From CAZVFX01 sp964626565 (GTDB taxonomy: Bacteria > Myxococcota_A > UBA9042 > CAIXZC01): DNA of 5,171 bases. The position numbers were made by a program, and so were the translations under genes. How positions within the stretch are numbered: position 1 is the first letter of the stretch; each line of letters begins with the position of its first letter. Below, in pieces: positions 1 through 5,171 of this stretch. The notes under the pieces were generated by a model. That model was not told where the DNA came from. It saw only the letters and a program-made list of their open reading frames with translations, and did not search any database. Location of the stretch: NCBI GenBank assembly GCA_964626565.1, contig CAZVFX010000250.1, positions 1 to 5,171 on the forward strand, read 5' to 3'.

Positions 1-777
1 CCCCTGCTGGCGCCGTCCTATCAAAAAGGGAGTGAAGCGTCGACGCTGCTAGACAACTCCGCTCCGCCGTCGGTCGTCTCCGTAGAAGCAACGAAACTAC
101 TTACACGACGGCCCAATCCGTCCGGACAGGAACCGAAAGTCGAGCCCGCCTTCGAGCGGGACGTGGACAATCCGTTTACGTTCCAGAAGAGCAATTTGCC
201 GCCTGACAACATCTGGGGCAAGGGAGTCCCGGGTGTACTGCCGGAAGAGGTCGCGGTAAGCGCCATTCTGAAGGCCTTTTCCCAGCGGGGGCTCGAGTTG
301 GAACCTGGTGTGGCCTACAGCAAAAATGGGGTTGCGGTAGAACTGGACGGGCTGTTGCCCGGTTCCGATATCGGCTTCGAGTACTTGAGCACCGAGTGGT
401 CCTACATGCCTTGGTCCGCCAATCGCGAGCCCGGTGACCCTGCCGAGCAGGCTAGTGACTACCAGTCTGCTGATGAATGGGTGGAAGACCCCGACACAGG
501 CGAATGGATCCCGGTGGTAACACAGGACGATCCCCAAACCGCGAGTGAGCCGGAGATGAAGTTGCTGGACGCGGATATGGCCGGCGGGCAGCGTCACATC
601 GCGATGCTCAACTCCCTCGACCCCCGCTTTGTTTACCGTCCGGAGATGGAATTCGGCAGCGACGACTACTGGTCGTCCCTCGGGGTGGAAAATGCGACGC
701 CGGACGAAGCCGAGGACAGGCTGGTAGCCGCGGTCCACCAATTTATCGATTTTCTGGAGCAGGAAGGCGCTTTGTAA
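1..777 (+). CDS. hypothetical acidic, cysteine-free protein (5' partial)
   Basis: I do not recognise this protein. Frame 1 is open from the first base to the TAA at 775-777, giving at least 258 codons. A GTG at 163 could serve as a start, but the 54 codons before it are also open, no ATG lies in that stretch, and only a weak purine run (GAGCGGGA) precedes it. I therefore treat the gene as beginning outside the window. The first ~55 residues are rich in Pro, Ser and charged residues and look like a linker. The rest looks like a globular acidic domain, with segments such as VAVELDGLLPGSDIGFEYLS (codons ~105-124), an Asp/Glu/Pro-rich insertion (WVEDPDTGEWIPVV, ~160-173) and a C-terminal amphipathic helix ending FIDFLEQEGAL. 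There is no cysteine at all, in sharp contrast to the neighbour. It converges on the minus-strand gene with a 24-base gap, so the two are not in one operon. A cytoplasmic or periplasmic location cannot be decided without the N-terminus. The coding call is firm; the function is unknown. Confidence 0.82.
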   Translation, partial: PLLAPSYQKGSEASTLLDNSAPPSVVSVEATKLLTRRPNPSGQEPKVEPAFERDVDNPFTFQKSNLPPDNIWGKGVPGVLPEEVAVSAILKAFSQRGLELEPGVAYSKNGVAVELDGLLPGSDIGFEYLSTEWSYMPWSANREPGDPAEQASDYQSADEWVEDPDTGEWIPVVTQDDPQTASEPEMKLLDADMAGGQRHIAMLNSLDPRFVYRPEMEFGSDDYWSSLGVENATPDEAEDRLVAAVHQFIDFLEQEGAL

Positions 778-801
778 CTGTTCCTACCGCCCGGGTCCGG
801 G

Positions 802-2406
802 TTATGCCCCCGGAAAATAACCCCAGATATGAAACTCCATCCAGATGTCGTAGACGCAGTAGATCGCTTCCATGGTGCATGAACCGGCCGGGGGCGGAAC
901 GATCTCTTCGGGCGGTACGGCTGCGAAGTGGGACTGTTGCCCCGGCAGCACGTTCGCACAGGTGGTCCCGATCCAGTTGTCGGCTGAATGAAACCAGAAG
1001 ATGTAGGTGGTCTCGGGGTCCAGCAGCAACGGGGCGGGGAAGTGCCCCTGGACCCATGGCCCGGCCACCACCAGGTCGTCAGTTTTGGCGATGATGGACA
1101 GGTCGCCCACGTCGGTAGTCACCAGCACCTGGTCGATCTGGTCTCCGCCCCCGCCCACGTTGAACTCCACCATGGTCACCGCCACGGGCTGTTCCCACGA
1201 CCACTCCATCCCCCGCCACGCCTTGTGGAAGCCGGCGTTGCCGCACGCTTCCCAAAGGGGCAATTTGCCGGTGACGCCGATAGCGGGGCAGGCGTCACCT
1301 ACCCCGTCGCCGTCGGAGTCCAACTGGTCCGGGTTGGGGACGGAAGGGCAGTTGTCGACGGGGCACTCGCCGTCGTCCCACGCATAGTCGCCGAAGCCGT
1401 CGAGGTCGCTGTCCTGTCCACACTGTGGAGTGCAGATGTCAGGGCCCCCGACGCACAGGCCATCGGCACACGTGTCCCCGTCGGTGCACTCGTCGCCATC
1501 GTCACACGGACCGGCCATGGAAGAGTTCAGGCAGCCGACGGCTGCTTCACAGGAATCGGAGGTGCAAGGGTTTGAATCGTCACAGTCTACCGGCTGTCCG
1601 ACACAGAACGTATTGTCGCAGTGGTCGCCGGTGGTGCACAGATTGTTGTCGGAACACGCGGCGTCGGCAGGGTTGTATTTGCACCCGCCGCCCTTCTCCA
1701 ACGGCAGGTGTACGCAGCTATCCGCAGTGCATGGATTGTCGTCTACACATTCCAGGGTGCCGGAGGATTCGCATATCCCCTGGTTACACGTGTCACCGGT
1801 GGTGCATGCGTCGCCGTCGTCGCAGGGGATGTCGGACAGCGTGTCGTTCTTGCACTCCCCGGTGTCGGCGGAGCATGAATCGTGGGTACAAACATTGCCG
1901 TCGTCGCAGTCGTCGTCTTTCGGGGTCCCGGTACAGAGGCCCTCAAGGCAGGTGTCGCCGGATGTACACAGATTGCCGTCGTTGCACGGATAACCTTCCG
2001 GCGCTGGTTCATTGACACATCCGGTCTTGGCGTCGCAGCTATCCTTGGTGCAAGGGTCGTCGTCGGTGCAGTCGGCATTTTCCGCGCCCTGACACATGCC
2101 CTCGAAATTGCAGTAGTCGTCAACTGTGCACGGATTTTCATCGTCGCAAGGAGTGCCTTCCTCAACCGGCTTGTTGATGCAGCCCTCGGTCTCCTCGCAG
2201 ATTGCCGCGGTGCACGGATTTCCGTCATCACAACCGGCCGGTTCGCAAGGTGCGGCGGAATCGGTTTCGGCCGCGAGATCCGTGCCGGAGATCACCGGCT
2301 CGGAAACTTCCTCCTCGGGCACGGCTGTAGTCGGTGAACTGCAGGAGAAGAAGAGCACACACAGAAGAGCCGACAGAGCGGCCGTTGTGTCGGTTGCGGC
2401 TCTCAT
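802..2406 (-). CDS. Cys-rich repeat lipoprotein with TSP3-like segment (internal start)
   Basis: This is a 534-residue protein if translation starts at the ATG at 2404-2406. That start has a good Shine-Dalgarno (GAGGG, 6-7 bases upstream) and is followed at once by an export signal: a short n-region with one Arg, a hydrophobic stretch (ALSALLCVLFF) and FFSC, making Cys22 the likely lipidated residue. The lipobox is imperfect because Phe is unusual at -3 and -2. A Thr/Glu-rich tether (23-53) leads to five 8-cysteine modules (59-320), an Asp-rich TSP3-like segment (331-373) and a Trp-rich domain (378-534) that ends at the stop. The expected location is the outer membrane or cell surface, with the C-terminal domain displayed on a rigid calcium- and disulfide-stabilised stalk. 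It is in the same frame as the upstream protein, with no stop between them, so it may also be made as part of a fusion. Its ligand is unknown. Confidence 0.75.
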   Translation of the reverse strand: MRAATDTTAALSALLCVLFFSCSSPTTAVPEEEVSEPVISGTDLAAETDSAAPCEPAGCDDGNPCTAAICEETEGCINKPVEEGTPCDDENPCTVDDYCNFEGMCQGAENADCTDDDPCTKDSCDAKTGCVNEPAPEGYPCNDGNLCTSGDTCLEGLCTGTPKDDDCDDGNVCTHDSCSADTGECKNDTLSDIPCDDGDACTTGDTCNQGICESSGTLECVDDNPCTADSCVHLPLEKGGGCKYNPADAACSDNNLCTTGDHCDNTFCVGQPVDCDDSNPCTSDSCEAAVGCLNSSMAGPCDDGDECTDGDTCADGLCVGGPDICTPQCGQDSDLDGFGDYAWDDGECPVDNCPSVPNPDQLDSDGDGVGDACPAIGVTGKLPLWEACGNAGFHKAWRGMEWSWEQPVAVTMVEFNVGGGGDQIDQVLVTTDVGDLSIIAKTDDLVVAGPWVQGHFPAPLLLDPETTYIFWFHSADNWIGTTCANVLPGQQSHFAAVPPEEIVPPPAGSCTMEAIYCVYDIWMEFHIWGYFPGA

Positions 2407-5171
2407 GTCGTCCCTCTTTCGGAAGGGTTTGGTCAGGCCGAGGAGAAGCAGCGCCAGCAGCAGCAGTGAAGAGATCGGGGCTCCGGGACCGGCGTCCACG
2501 CCGCAGCCTGAACCGGAGGCGCCGGAAGGTTCTTCGCCCGCGTCGAGAGGAGGGGCCGTGCCATCGTCGGCAGCAGCGTCGCTGGTTTCCTGTACGACGT
2601 CGAGCCGGGGCTCGGGGGAAGGCTCAATCCAATCTTCTTCAGCGCTCTCCGGTGGTGCGTACACGGTGACGATCACTTCGTCGGGCGGGCTGGCAAGGAA
2701 GCCGTCATTGACTGTCAATCGGAAGATACAGTCGGTGTCGGCTTCCACCAGTGGTGCGTCGAACTGGGGCGAAGCGTTGTCTGTGGAATCCAACTCCACG
2801 TGGGGTCCTTCCACCAGCGTCCAGGCATAGGTCAGGTCGTTGCCGTCGGGGTCGTAGGAAGCGCTGCCGTCCAACTGCACCGGTTCACCCGCGCTCACGG
2901 AAACGTCCGCGCCCGCGTCCGCGACGGGCGGAGAGTCCGGCTTGCACTCGGCGTCTACGCACACGTGCGCGTAGATGCAATCATCCGATTGCTGGCAGGA
3001 GTCGGCGCAGTGCTCTTCGTCCGCGCACTTGGAATACGGAGCGCACGAACCGGTTCCAGCCTCGGTGCACTCACCCGCTCCGTCGCATTCGTCCCCCACG
3101 GTCAACACTCCGTCGAGGCATTGCCGGGGCTCACCGCAGGGCGTGCCGAGAGGGTAGGGGGTCTGGACGCAGGTTTGTGCCTCTTCGCTGCACTCTCCCG
3201 CGTTGCATTCCGAATCCAGGGCCGAACAGTCCTTGTCTCCTCCGGGCGCGCACTCGCCCGCCGCACACGTGTCTGCCACGGTACAGTACACCCCGTCGTC
3301 GCATTCAGTGCCGTCGGGGGCGGCGGAAGCGAAGCAAAGGCCGGACGCCGAGTCGCACTCTCCTGCCTCGAGGCATGGGTCGAGGTGACTGCAGTCGATG
3401 GGATTGGCGCCTACGCAGACCCCTTCCTGGCAGGAATCGGTCTGGGTGCACTGGTCCCCGTCGTCGCAGGGGCCGTTCTCATTCGCGGCAACCTCTACGC
3501 ACTCGGCGGTTTCCGCGACGCACTGCTGTACCGTGCACTGGGTGTTCAACGCCTCGTCACAGACCACCACGGTAGAAGGGGCAACCAGGCACTCGTACGG
3601 GAAGACCTCCAGGTCGCAGTAGAGCAGCCCGTTGCACAGGTCGCCGTCCTCCAAAGCCAGGCAGTCCTCGTCGGCCCGGCATTGGCACAGGTCGAGAGCG
3701 GTTACGCACTCGCCTTCCTGGCACGCATCGCCAATGGTACACAGATCTTCATCGCTGCACGGGGCGCCGTCGGGTTCGTTCACCAGTTCGCAGTCGCCGG
3801 TGTCGGGCTCACAGTGTGCCTTGCGGCAGTGAGTGTCGCCCGAATCATCGCACGTGACCACCGTTTCCGGGTCGACTTCGCATTCGAAAGGGAACTGGCC
3901 GGTGTCGCAGACGAGAGTGCCGTTGCACAGGTTGTCATCTTCATTCAGCTTGCAATCCGCGCTGTTCTGGCACTCGCAAATGGGCGCGCCCGGAAGACAC
4001 GAGCCTCCGAAACAGGAGTCATCCACGGTGCAATCGTCGCCATCGTTGCACCAGTACCCATCGGTTTTGGGCGGTGTGGAGCAAACCCCCGACCCCGGGT
4101 CGCACGTCCCCGGGTCATGGCATTGGTTGAGAGCCACACAAACCACGGAATCCGCACCGGTACAGGTCCCACCCTGGCAGCTATCTGTCTGGGTGCAAAG
4201 GGTGCCGTCATCGCAAGGGATGCCGTCAGCCTTCTGCGGGTTGGAGCACAGCCCGTTTGATGGGTCGCAGACCCCGATTTCGTGACACTGATTTAGCGCC
4301 TGGCACACCACCTCGGCGCCACCGGTGCAGATACCATCGACGCAGCCGTCGACCTGCGTGCACAGCGTCCCGTCGTTGCAGGGAGCGCCGTTCTCCCGGG
4401 GTGGATTGGAGCACATCCCGGTGGCGGGGTCGCACACTCCGGCATCGTGGCACTGGTCGAGGGGAGAGCACGCAACGGGGTCCATGCCTTTGCATTCCAG
4501 ATCCTGGCAGATGTCCAGGAGGGTGCAGAAGTTCCCGTCGTCGCAGGTATCCCCATCGCAGTCGCCGCAGGCGCAAAGCTCACTGGGGTGGCACACTCCG
4601 TCCCCGCAGCACGGGTCAACTGCCACGTGCACGCACTGGCCGCCCCCCGCGTTCCACGAATCGTTTGTGCAAACATCTCCGTCATCACAATTCTCACCCA
4701 CATCAGCGATGTCGAGCACAGAGTCATCGAGGAGCGACTTCGCCTGGATGGCGCTGCCCGCTACTGCCGCCAGCGTATGCCCTTCCTGGTCGGTCTCGCC
4801 GGCCAGTGAGCCGTGAAGAGTATGATATTGCCCTTCCAGTCCGGGCGGTTCGGCCAGTTCGATAATGATGGAGTCTGCAGGAGAGCCTATGGTCTGCAGG
4901 CGCACCGGGTAGCTGTTGGTCACCCCGTTATCTTCAGCGACACCCAGCGCGGCAAAGGGTACAGGTTGACCTTCGGCAACCCAGGAACTCGGCGCCGTGT
5001 ACGCGGAGTTCATGAACAGCATCTGCCCCGGGGCAAAGTGAAGATCGATGGGGTTGGTCAATTCCGGCAGCGCCAGTTCGGGGGCGACGTCACCGGAGAT
5101 CACTTCATCGACCCCTTCTAGATAGTTGTGGTCCAGCCGGAGCGTAAGCGCATCGGGGTCATCTACCTCGA
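802..5171 (-). CDS. giant Cys-rich surface protein reading frame: sorting-signal protein joined in frame to a lipoprotein (5' partial)
   Basis: One uninterrupted frame runs from the right edge to TAA at 802-804, at least 1455 codons. A GTG at 5101-5103 could be called as the start, but 22 further codons upstream are open to the edge and read as protein, so the gene begins outside the window. Counting residues from that GTG, the order is: Cys-free region (1-138), cysteine-rich modules (139-720), PKD-like domain (724-815), acidic Pro-rich linker (816-860), C-terminal sorting-type signal (861-899), then Met900, which opens a lipoprotein-like signal peptide, more Cys modules, a TSP3-like segment and a C-terminal domain. 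A C-terminal anchor followed directly by an N-terminal export signal is what two adjacent genes would look like if the stop between them were lost. The product should be exported, disulfide-bonded and cell-surface; binding or adhesion is an inference. As sequenced it is one ORF; biologically I favour two genes split at 2406/2407. Confidence 0.85.
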   Translation of the reverse strand, partial: EVDDPDALTLRLDHNYLEGVDEVISGDVAPELALPELTNPIDLHFAPGQMLFMNSAYTAPSSWVAEGQPVPFAALGVAEDNGVTNSYPVRLQTIGSPADSIIIELAEPPGLEGQYHTLHGSLAGETDQEGHTLAAVAGSAIQAKSLLDDSVLDIADVGENCDDGDVCTNDSWNAGGGQCVHVAVDPCCGDGVCHPSELCACGDCDGDTCDDGNFCTLLDICQDLECKGMDPVACSPLDQCHDAGVCDPATGMCSNPPRENGAPCNDGTLCTQVDGCVDGICTGGAEVVCQALNQCHEIGVCDPSNGLCSNPQKADGIPCDDGTLCTQTDSCQGGTCTGADSVVCVALNQCHDPGTCDPGSGVCSTPPKTDGYWCNDGDDCTVDDSCFGGSCLPGAPICECQNSADCKLNEDDNLCNGTLVCDTGQFPFECEVDPETVVTCDDSGDTHCRKAHCEPDTGDCELVNEPDGAPCSDEDLCTIGDACQEGECVTALDLCQCRADEDCLALEDGDLCNGLLYCDLEVFPYECLVAPSTVVVCDEALNTQCTVQQCVAETAECVEVAANENGPCDDGDQCTQTDSCQEGVCVGANPIDCSHLDPCLEAGECDSASGLCFASAAPDGTECDDGVYCTVADTCAAGECAPGGDKDCSALDSECNAGECSEEAQTCVQTPYPLGTPCGEPRQCLDGVLTVGDECDGAGECTEAGTGSCAPYSKCADEEHCADSCQQSDDCIYAHVCVDAECKPDSPPVADAGADVSVSAGEPVQLDGSASYDPDGNDLTYAWTLVEGPHVELDSTDNASPQFDAPLVEADTDCIFRLTVNDGFLASPPDEVIVTVYAPPESAEEDWIEPSPEPRLDVVQETSDAAADDGTAPPLDAGEEPSGASGSGCGVDAGPGAPISSLLLLALLLLGLTKPFRKRDDMRAATDTTAALSALLCVLFFSCSSPTTAVPEEEVSEPVISGTDLAAETDSAAPCEPAGCDDGNPCTAAICEETEGCINKPVEEGTPCDDENPCTVDDYCNFEGMCQGAENADCTDDDPCTKDSCDAKTGCVNEPAPEGYPCNDGNLCTSGDTCLEGLCTGTPKDDDCDDGNVCTHDSCSADTGECKNDTLSDIPCDDGDACTTGDTCNQGICESSGTLECVDDNPCTADSCVHLPLEKGGGCKYNPADAACSDNNLCTTGDHCDNTFCVGQPVDCDDSNPCTSDSCEAAVGCLNSSMAGPCDDGDECTDGDTCADGLCVGGPDICTPQCGQDSDLDGFGDYAWDDGECPVDNCPSVPNPDQLDSDGDGVGDACPAIGVTGKLPLWEACGNAGFHKAWRGMEWSWEQPVAVTMVEFNVGGGGDQIDQVLVTTDVGDLSIIAKTDDLVVAGPWVQGHFPAPLLLDPETTYIFWFHSADNWIGTTCANVLPGQQSHFAAVPPEEIVPPPAGSCTMEAIYCVYDIWMEFHIWGYFPGA
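805..1275 (-). other. Trp-rich C-terminal domain of the lipoprotein
   Basis: Residues 378-534 form a domain of about 157 residues with nine tryptophans and four cysteines (388, 483, 510, 517), so two disulfides are possible. Strand-like segments include PVAVTMVEFNVGGG, QVLVTT, LDPETTYIFWFHSADN and the closing MEFHIWGYF. The LxPxTTYxFWF and final ExHxWGYF pattern resembles secreted beta-sandwich domains of the DUF4082 or choice-of-anchor R kind, but I cannot confirm the family. Aromatic richness suggests a ligand- or carbohydrate-binding face. The protein ends only a few residues after the last strand, so this domain is displayed at the distal tip. Confidence 0.6.
1288..1416 (-). other. thrombospondin type 3-like calcium-binding segment
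   Basis: Residues 331-373 of the lipoprotein contain two Asp-rich calcium-loop motifs, DSDLDGFGD and DSDGDGVGDACP, flanking CPVDNCPSVPNPDQ. This DNCPxxxNPDQxDxDxDGxGDxC order is the hallmark of TSP3 repeats. It probably rigidifies the connection between the stalk and the C-terminal domain when calcium is bound. Confidence 0.88.
1432..2232 (-). repeat. five tandem ~54-residue 8-Cys modules in the lipoprotein
   Basis: Modules start at Cys59, 113, 167, 220 and 275 of the 534-residue protein, with periods of 54, 54, 53 and 55. Each has exactly eight cysteines in two four-Cys halves (first unit: 59, 65, 70, 76 / 87, 93, 99, 105). The first half is CDDGNPCTxDSC...GC and the second is PCDDGxxCTxGDTCxxGxC. 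The spacing nearly matches that of the upstream protein's 55-residue modules, so both arrays come from one ancestral unit. The last copy is followed by CTPQC leading into the TSP3-like segment. Confidence 0.88.
2341..2406 (-). other. lipoprotein-type signal peptide (Cys22)
   Basis: The segment is MRAATDTTAALSALLCVLFF followed by S-C-S-S. A Ser at -1 and Cys at +1, followed by Ser-rich sequence and then a Glu/Thr-rich tether, fit signal peptidase II processing. The single Arg and the Phe-Phe at -3/-2 are weak points, so a plain export signal or a membrane helix is possible. Confidence 0.65.
2407..2523 (-). other. MYXO-CTERM-like C-terminal sorting signal
   Basis: Residues 861-899 have the three-part layout of this signal: a small-residue Cys motif (GASGSGCGVDAG, Cys867), a hydrophobic helix (ISSLLLLALLLLGL, about 877-890) and a basic cytoplasmic tail (KPFRKR). 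An acidic, Ala/Pro-rich linker precedes it, as is usual. Signals of this type in Myxococcota are cut by intramembrane myxosortases and the protein is held at the cell surface through the Cys region. The unusual point is that the reading frame does not stop after the tail. Confidence 0.8.
2411..2417 (-). promoter_or_regulatory. ribosome binding site of the internal lipoprotein start
   Basis: The minus strand reads AAAGAGGGACGAC and then ATG. The AGAGGGA core sits about 6-7 bases before the ATG at 2404-2406, which is a strong Shine-Dalgarno at good spacing. It lies inside codons for the basic tail of the upstream protein. It is the main nucleotide-level evidence that the lipoprotein is initiated independently rather than existing only as a fusion tail. 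Confidence 0.7.
2659..2934 (-). other. PKD-like immunoglobulin-fold domain
   Basis: Residues 724-815 (from the GTG at 5103) fit the PKD / K319-type beta-sandwich pattern in order: PPVADAGADVSVSAGEPVQL, then DGSASYDPDGNDLTYAWTLV, a GP-V-L-S segment, FDAP, a strand with FRLTVNDG, and a closing strand VIVTVY. These domains are common spacers in extracellular bacterial proteins. Here it sits between the Cys stalk and the anchor, which suggests a spacer lifting the stalk off the membrane. An unpaired-looking Cys (DTDCIFRLTV) lies in a strand where most relatives carry a hydrophobic residue. Confidence 0.85.
3043..3393 (-). repeat. two further 8-Cys modules, diverged
   Basis: Residues 571-625 repeat the 55-residue module with the same eight-cysteine order (Cys571, 577, 583, 590, 601, 607, 613, 618). 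Residues 626-687 form a last, looser copy (CSALDSECNAGEC to GECTEAGTGSC) with an expanded second half. A non-repeat Cys-rich stretch (688-720, CADEEHCADSC, DDCIYAHVCVDAEC) then connects to the PKD-like domain. Confidence 0.7.
3397..3978 (-). repeat. two tandem 97-residue Cys-rich units
   Basis: Residues 376-472 and 473-569 (from the GTG at 5103) align without gaps and with every cysteine in register. Shared landmarks are CxC at the start, then EDxxLCNG, CD, FPxEC, TVVxCD and CQEGxCV near the end. Each unit has an extra segment (LCNG to FPxEC) that the 55-residue modules lack, followed by a half-module like theirs (CxDxDxCTxxDxCQEGxC). This is a second, longer repeat type embedded between the shorter modules. 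I infer a structural stalk; no catalytic motif is visible. Confidence 0.8.
3979..4470 (-). repeat. three tandem 55-residue (165-bp) 8-Cys modules
   Basis: Three consecutive copies start at residues 212, 267 and 322 (counted from the GTG at 5103), an exact 55-residue period. Each copy carries eight cysteines with spacing 6-6-7-11-6-6-5: Cys212, 218, 224, 231, 242, 248, 254 and 259 in the first. The consensus runs roughly NQCHxxGVCDPxxGxCSNPP, then DGxPCDDGTLCTQxDSC and GGxCTG. The first two copies are most alike and the third diverges towards its end. The even cysteine count lets each module close its own disulfides, giving a rod-like stalk. The DNA copies are similar enough to allow unequal recombination or assembly collapse. 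Confidence 0.85.
4690..5171 (-). other. Cys-free N-terminal region of the surface protein (partial)
   Basis: About 160 codons (22 upstream of the GTG at 5103, then 138) contain no cysteine, and then Cys-rich sequence starts abruptly at CDDGDVCT. The stretch alternates short hydrophobic runs (LTLRLDHNYL, DSIIIELAEP) with Gly, Pro and Asp turns, as in an extracellular beta-rich fold. I do not recognise a family. It continues past the window edge and is probably the end of the protein's distal domain. It could also be an unclassified all-beta spacer. Confidence 0.5.

Larger units (their letters stand above)
2407..5171 (-). other. upstream half: C-terminally anchored Cys-rich/PKD surface protein, no stop codon of its own
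   Basis: This is the part of the long frame that I interpret as a separate gene. It encodes at least 921 residues and is cut by the window edge at its N-terminus. It has the architecture of an exported MYXO-CTERM-type protein: distal N-terminal domain, long disulfide-rich stalk, PKD-like domain, acidic linker, Cys motif, hydrophobic helix and basic tail (KPFRKRDD). Such proteins normally end within a few residues of the basic cluster, but here the frame runs on into the next start codon. In the +1 frame a TGA overlaps that start (bases 2405-2403, ATGA), which is where a translationally coupled gene pair would be expected to end. The junction suggests co-transcription with the downstream lipoprotein. 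The identity of the missing N-terminus, and so the true role, is unknown. Confidence 0.7.

Noticed and set aside
163..165. GTG as the start of the first gene
   Set aside because: The frame is open for all 54 codons before it and the upstream purine run is weak, so the gene more likely starts outside the window, though this start cannot be fully excluded.
97..741. Minus-strand open frame of 214 codons opposite the first gene
   Set aside because: The plus-strand frame is open over the whole 1-777 stretch, has typical GC-rich third positions and a normal acidic composition. The minus frame is Arg/Val/His-rich and looks like a shadow.
790..813. Possible terminator between the convergent genes (CCGGG ... 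CCCGG, 797-801 with 809-813)
   Set aside because: The stem is only 5 bp, it overlaps the end of the lipoprotein gene, and no T-run follows on either strand. A self-complementary CCCGGGTCCGGG run nearby has too short a loop. Neither supports a terminator call.
988..1575. Plus-strand open frame of 195 codons
   Set aside because: It is antisense to the TSP3-like segment and C-terminal domain of the lipoprotein, with no motif and no good ribosome site. The sense strand is clearly coding.
2800..4260. Long plus-strand open frame (486 codons) opposite the Cys-rich array
   Set aside because: It is the antisense shadow of a GC-rich repeat array whose repeated codons keep the opposite frame free of stops. 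Its translation is Val/Ala/Arg-rich with no domain, and the minus-strand frame has unmistakable Cys modules, PKD and TSP3 motifs.
1432..4470. Regularly spaced DNA repeats that might suggest a CRISPR array
   Set aside because: The periods of ~162, 165 and 291 bp are whole codons and correspond to protein modules with conserved cysteines. There are no short identical repeats with unique spacers.

Overview
This window is GC-rich and almost entirely coding. It looks like chromosomal DNA from a Myxococcota-type (former deltaproteobacterial) organism, probably an uncultured one. The evidence is a C-terminal sorting signal of the MYXO-CTERM kind (Cys motif, Leu-rich membrane helix, basic tail) and very long, Asp-rich, cysteine-rich extracellular repeat proteins, which are typical of that group. 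No species-level assignment is possible from the sequence alone.

Layout. Positions 1-777 (+ strand) hold the 3' part of a cysteine-free, acidic protein of unknown function. Its frame is open to the left edge, so its start lies outside the window. After a 24-base gap (778-801), a convergent minus-strand reading frame runs without a stop codon from the right edge (5171) down to the TAA at 802-804. Two proteins appear to be joined in this frame. The upstream half (5171-2407) has a cysteine-free N-terminal region, a long array of 8-cysteine modules, a PKD-like domain, an acidic linker and a C-terminal membrane-sorting signal. The downstream half (2406-802) begins with its own Shine-Dalgarno and ATG and a lipoprotein-like signal peptide. 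It continues with five 8-cysteine modules, a thrombospondin type 3-like calcium-binding segment and a Trp-rich C-terminal domain.

The two halves are mirror images: one is anchored at its C-terminus and the other at its N-terminus, and each carries a distal domain on a disulfide-rich stalk. They share the same 8-Cys module, so they are probably related cell-surface proteins expressed from one transcript. The missing stop between two normally terminal signals is the main oddity. It may be a lost stop, a one-base indel or sequencing error (an off-frame TGA overlaps the second ATG as ATGA), or a real fusion whose two hydrophobic segments would form a topologically workable membrane hairpin. No RNA genes, mobile elements, CRISPR arrays or convincing terminators were found, and no promoter is visible because the two outer genes start outside the window.
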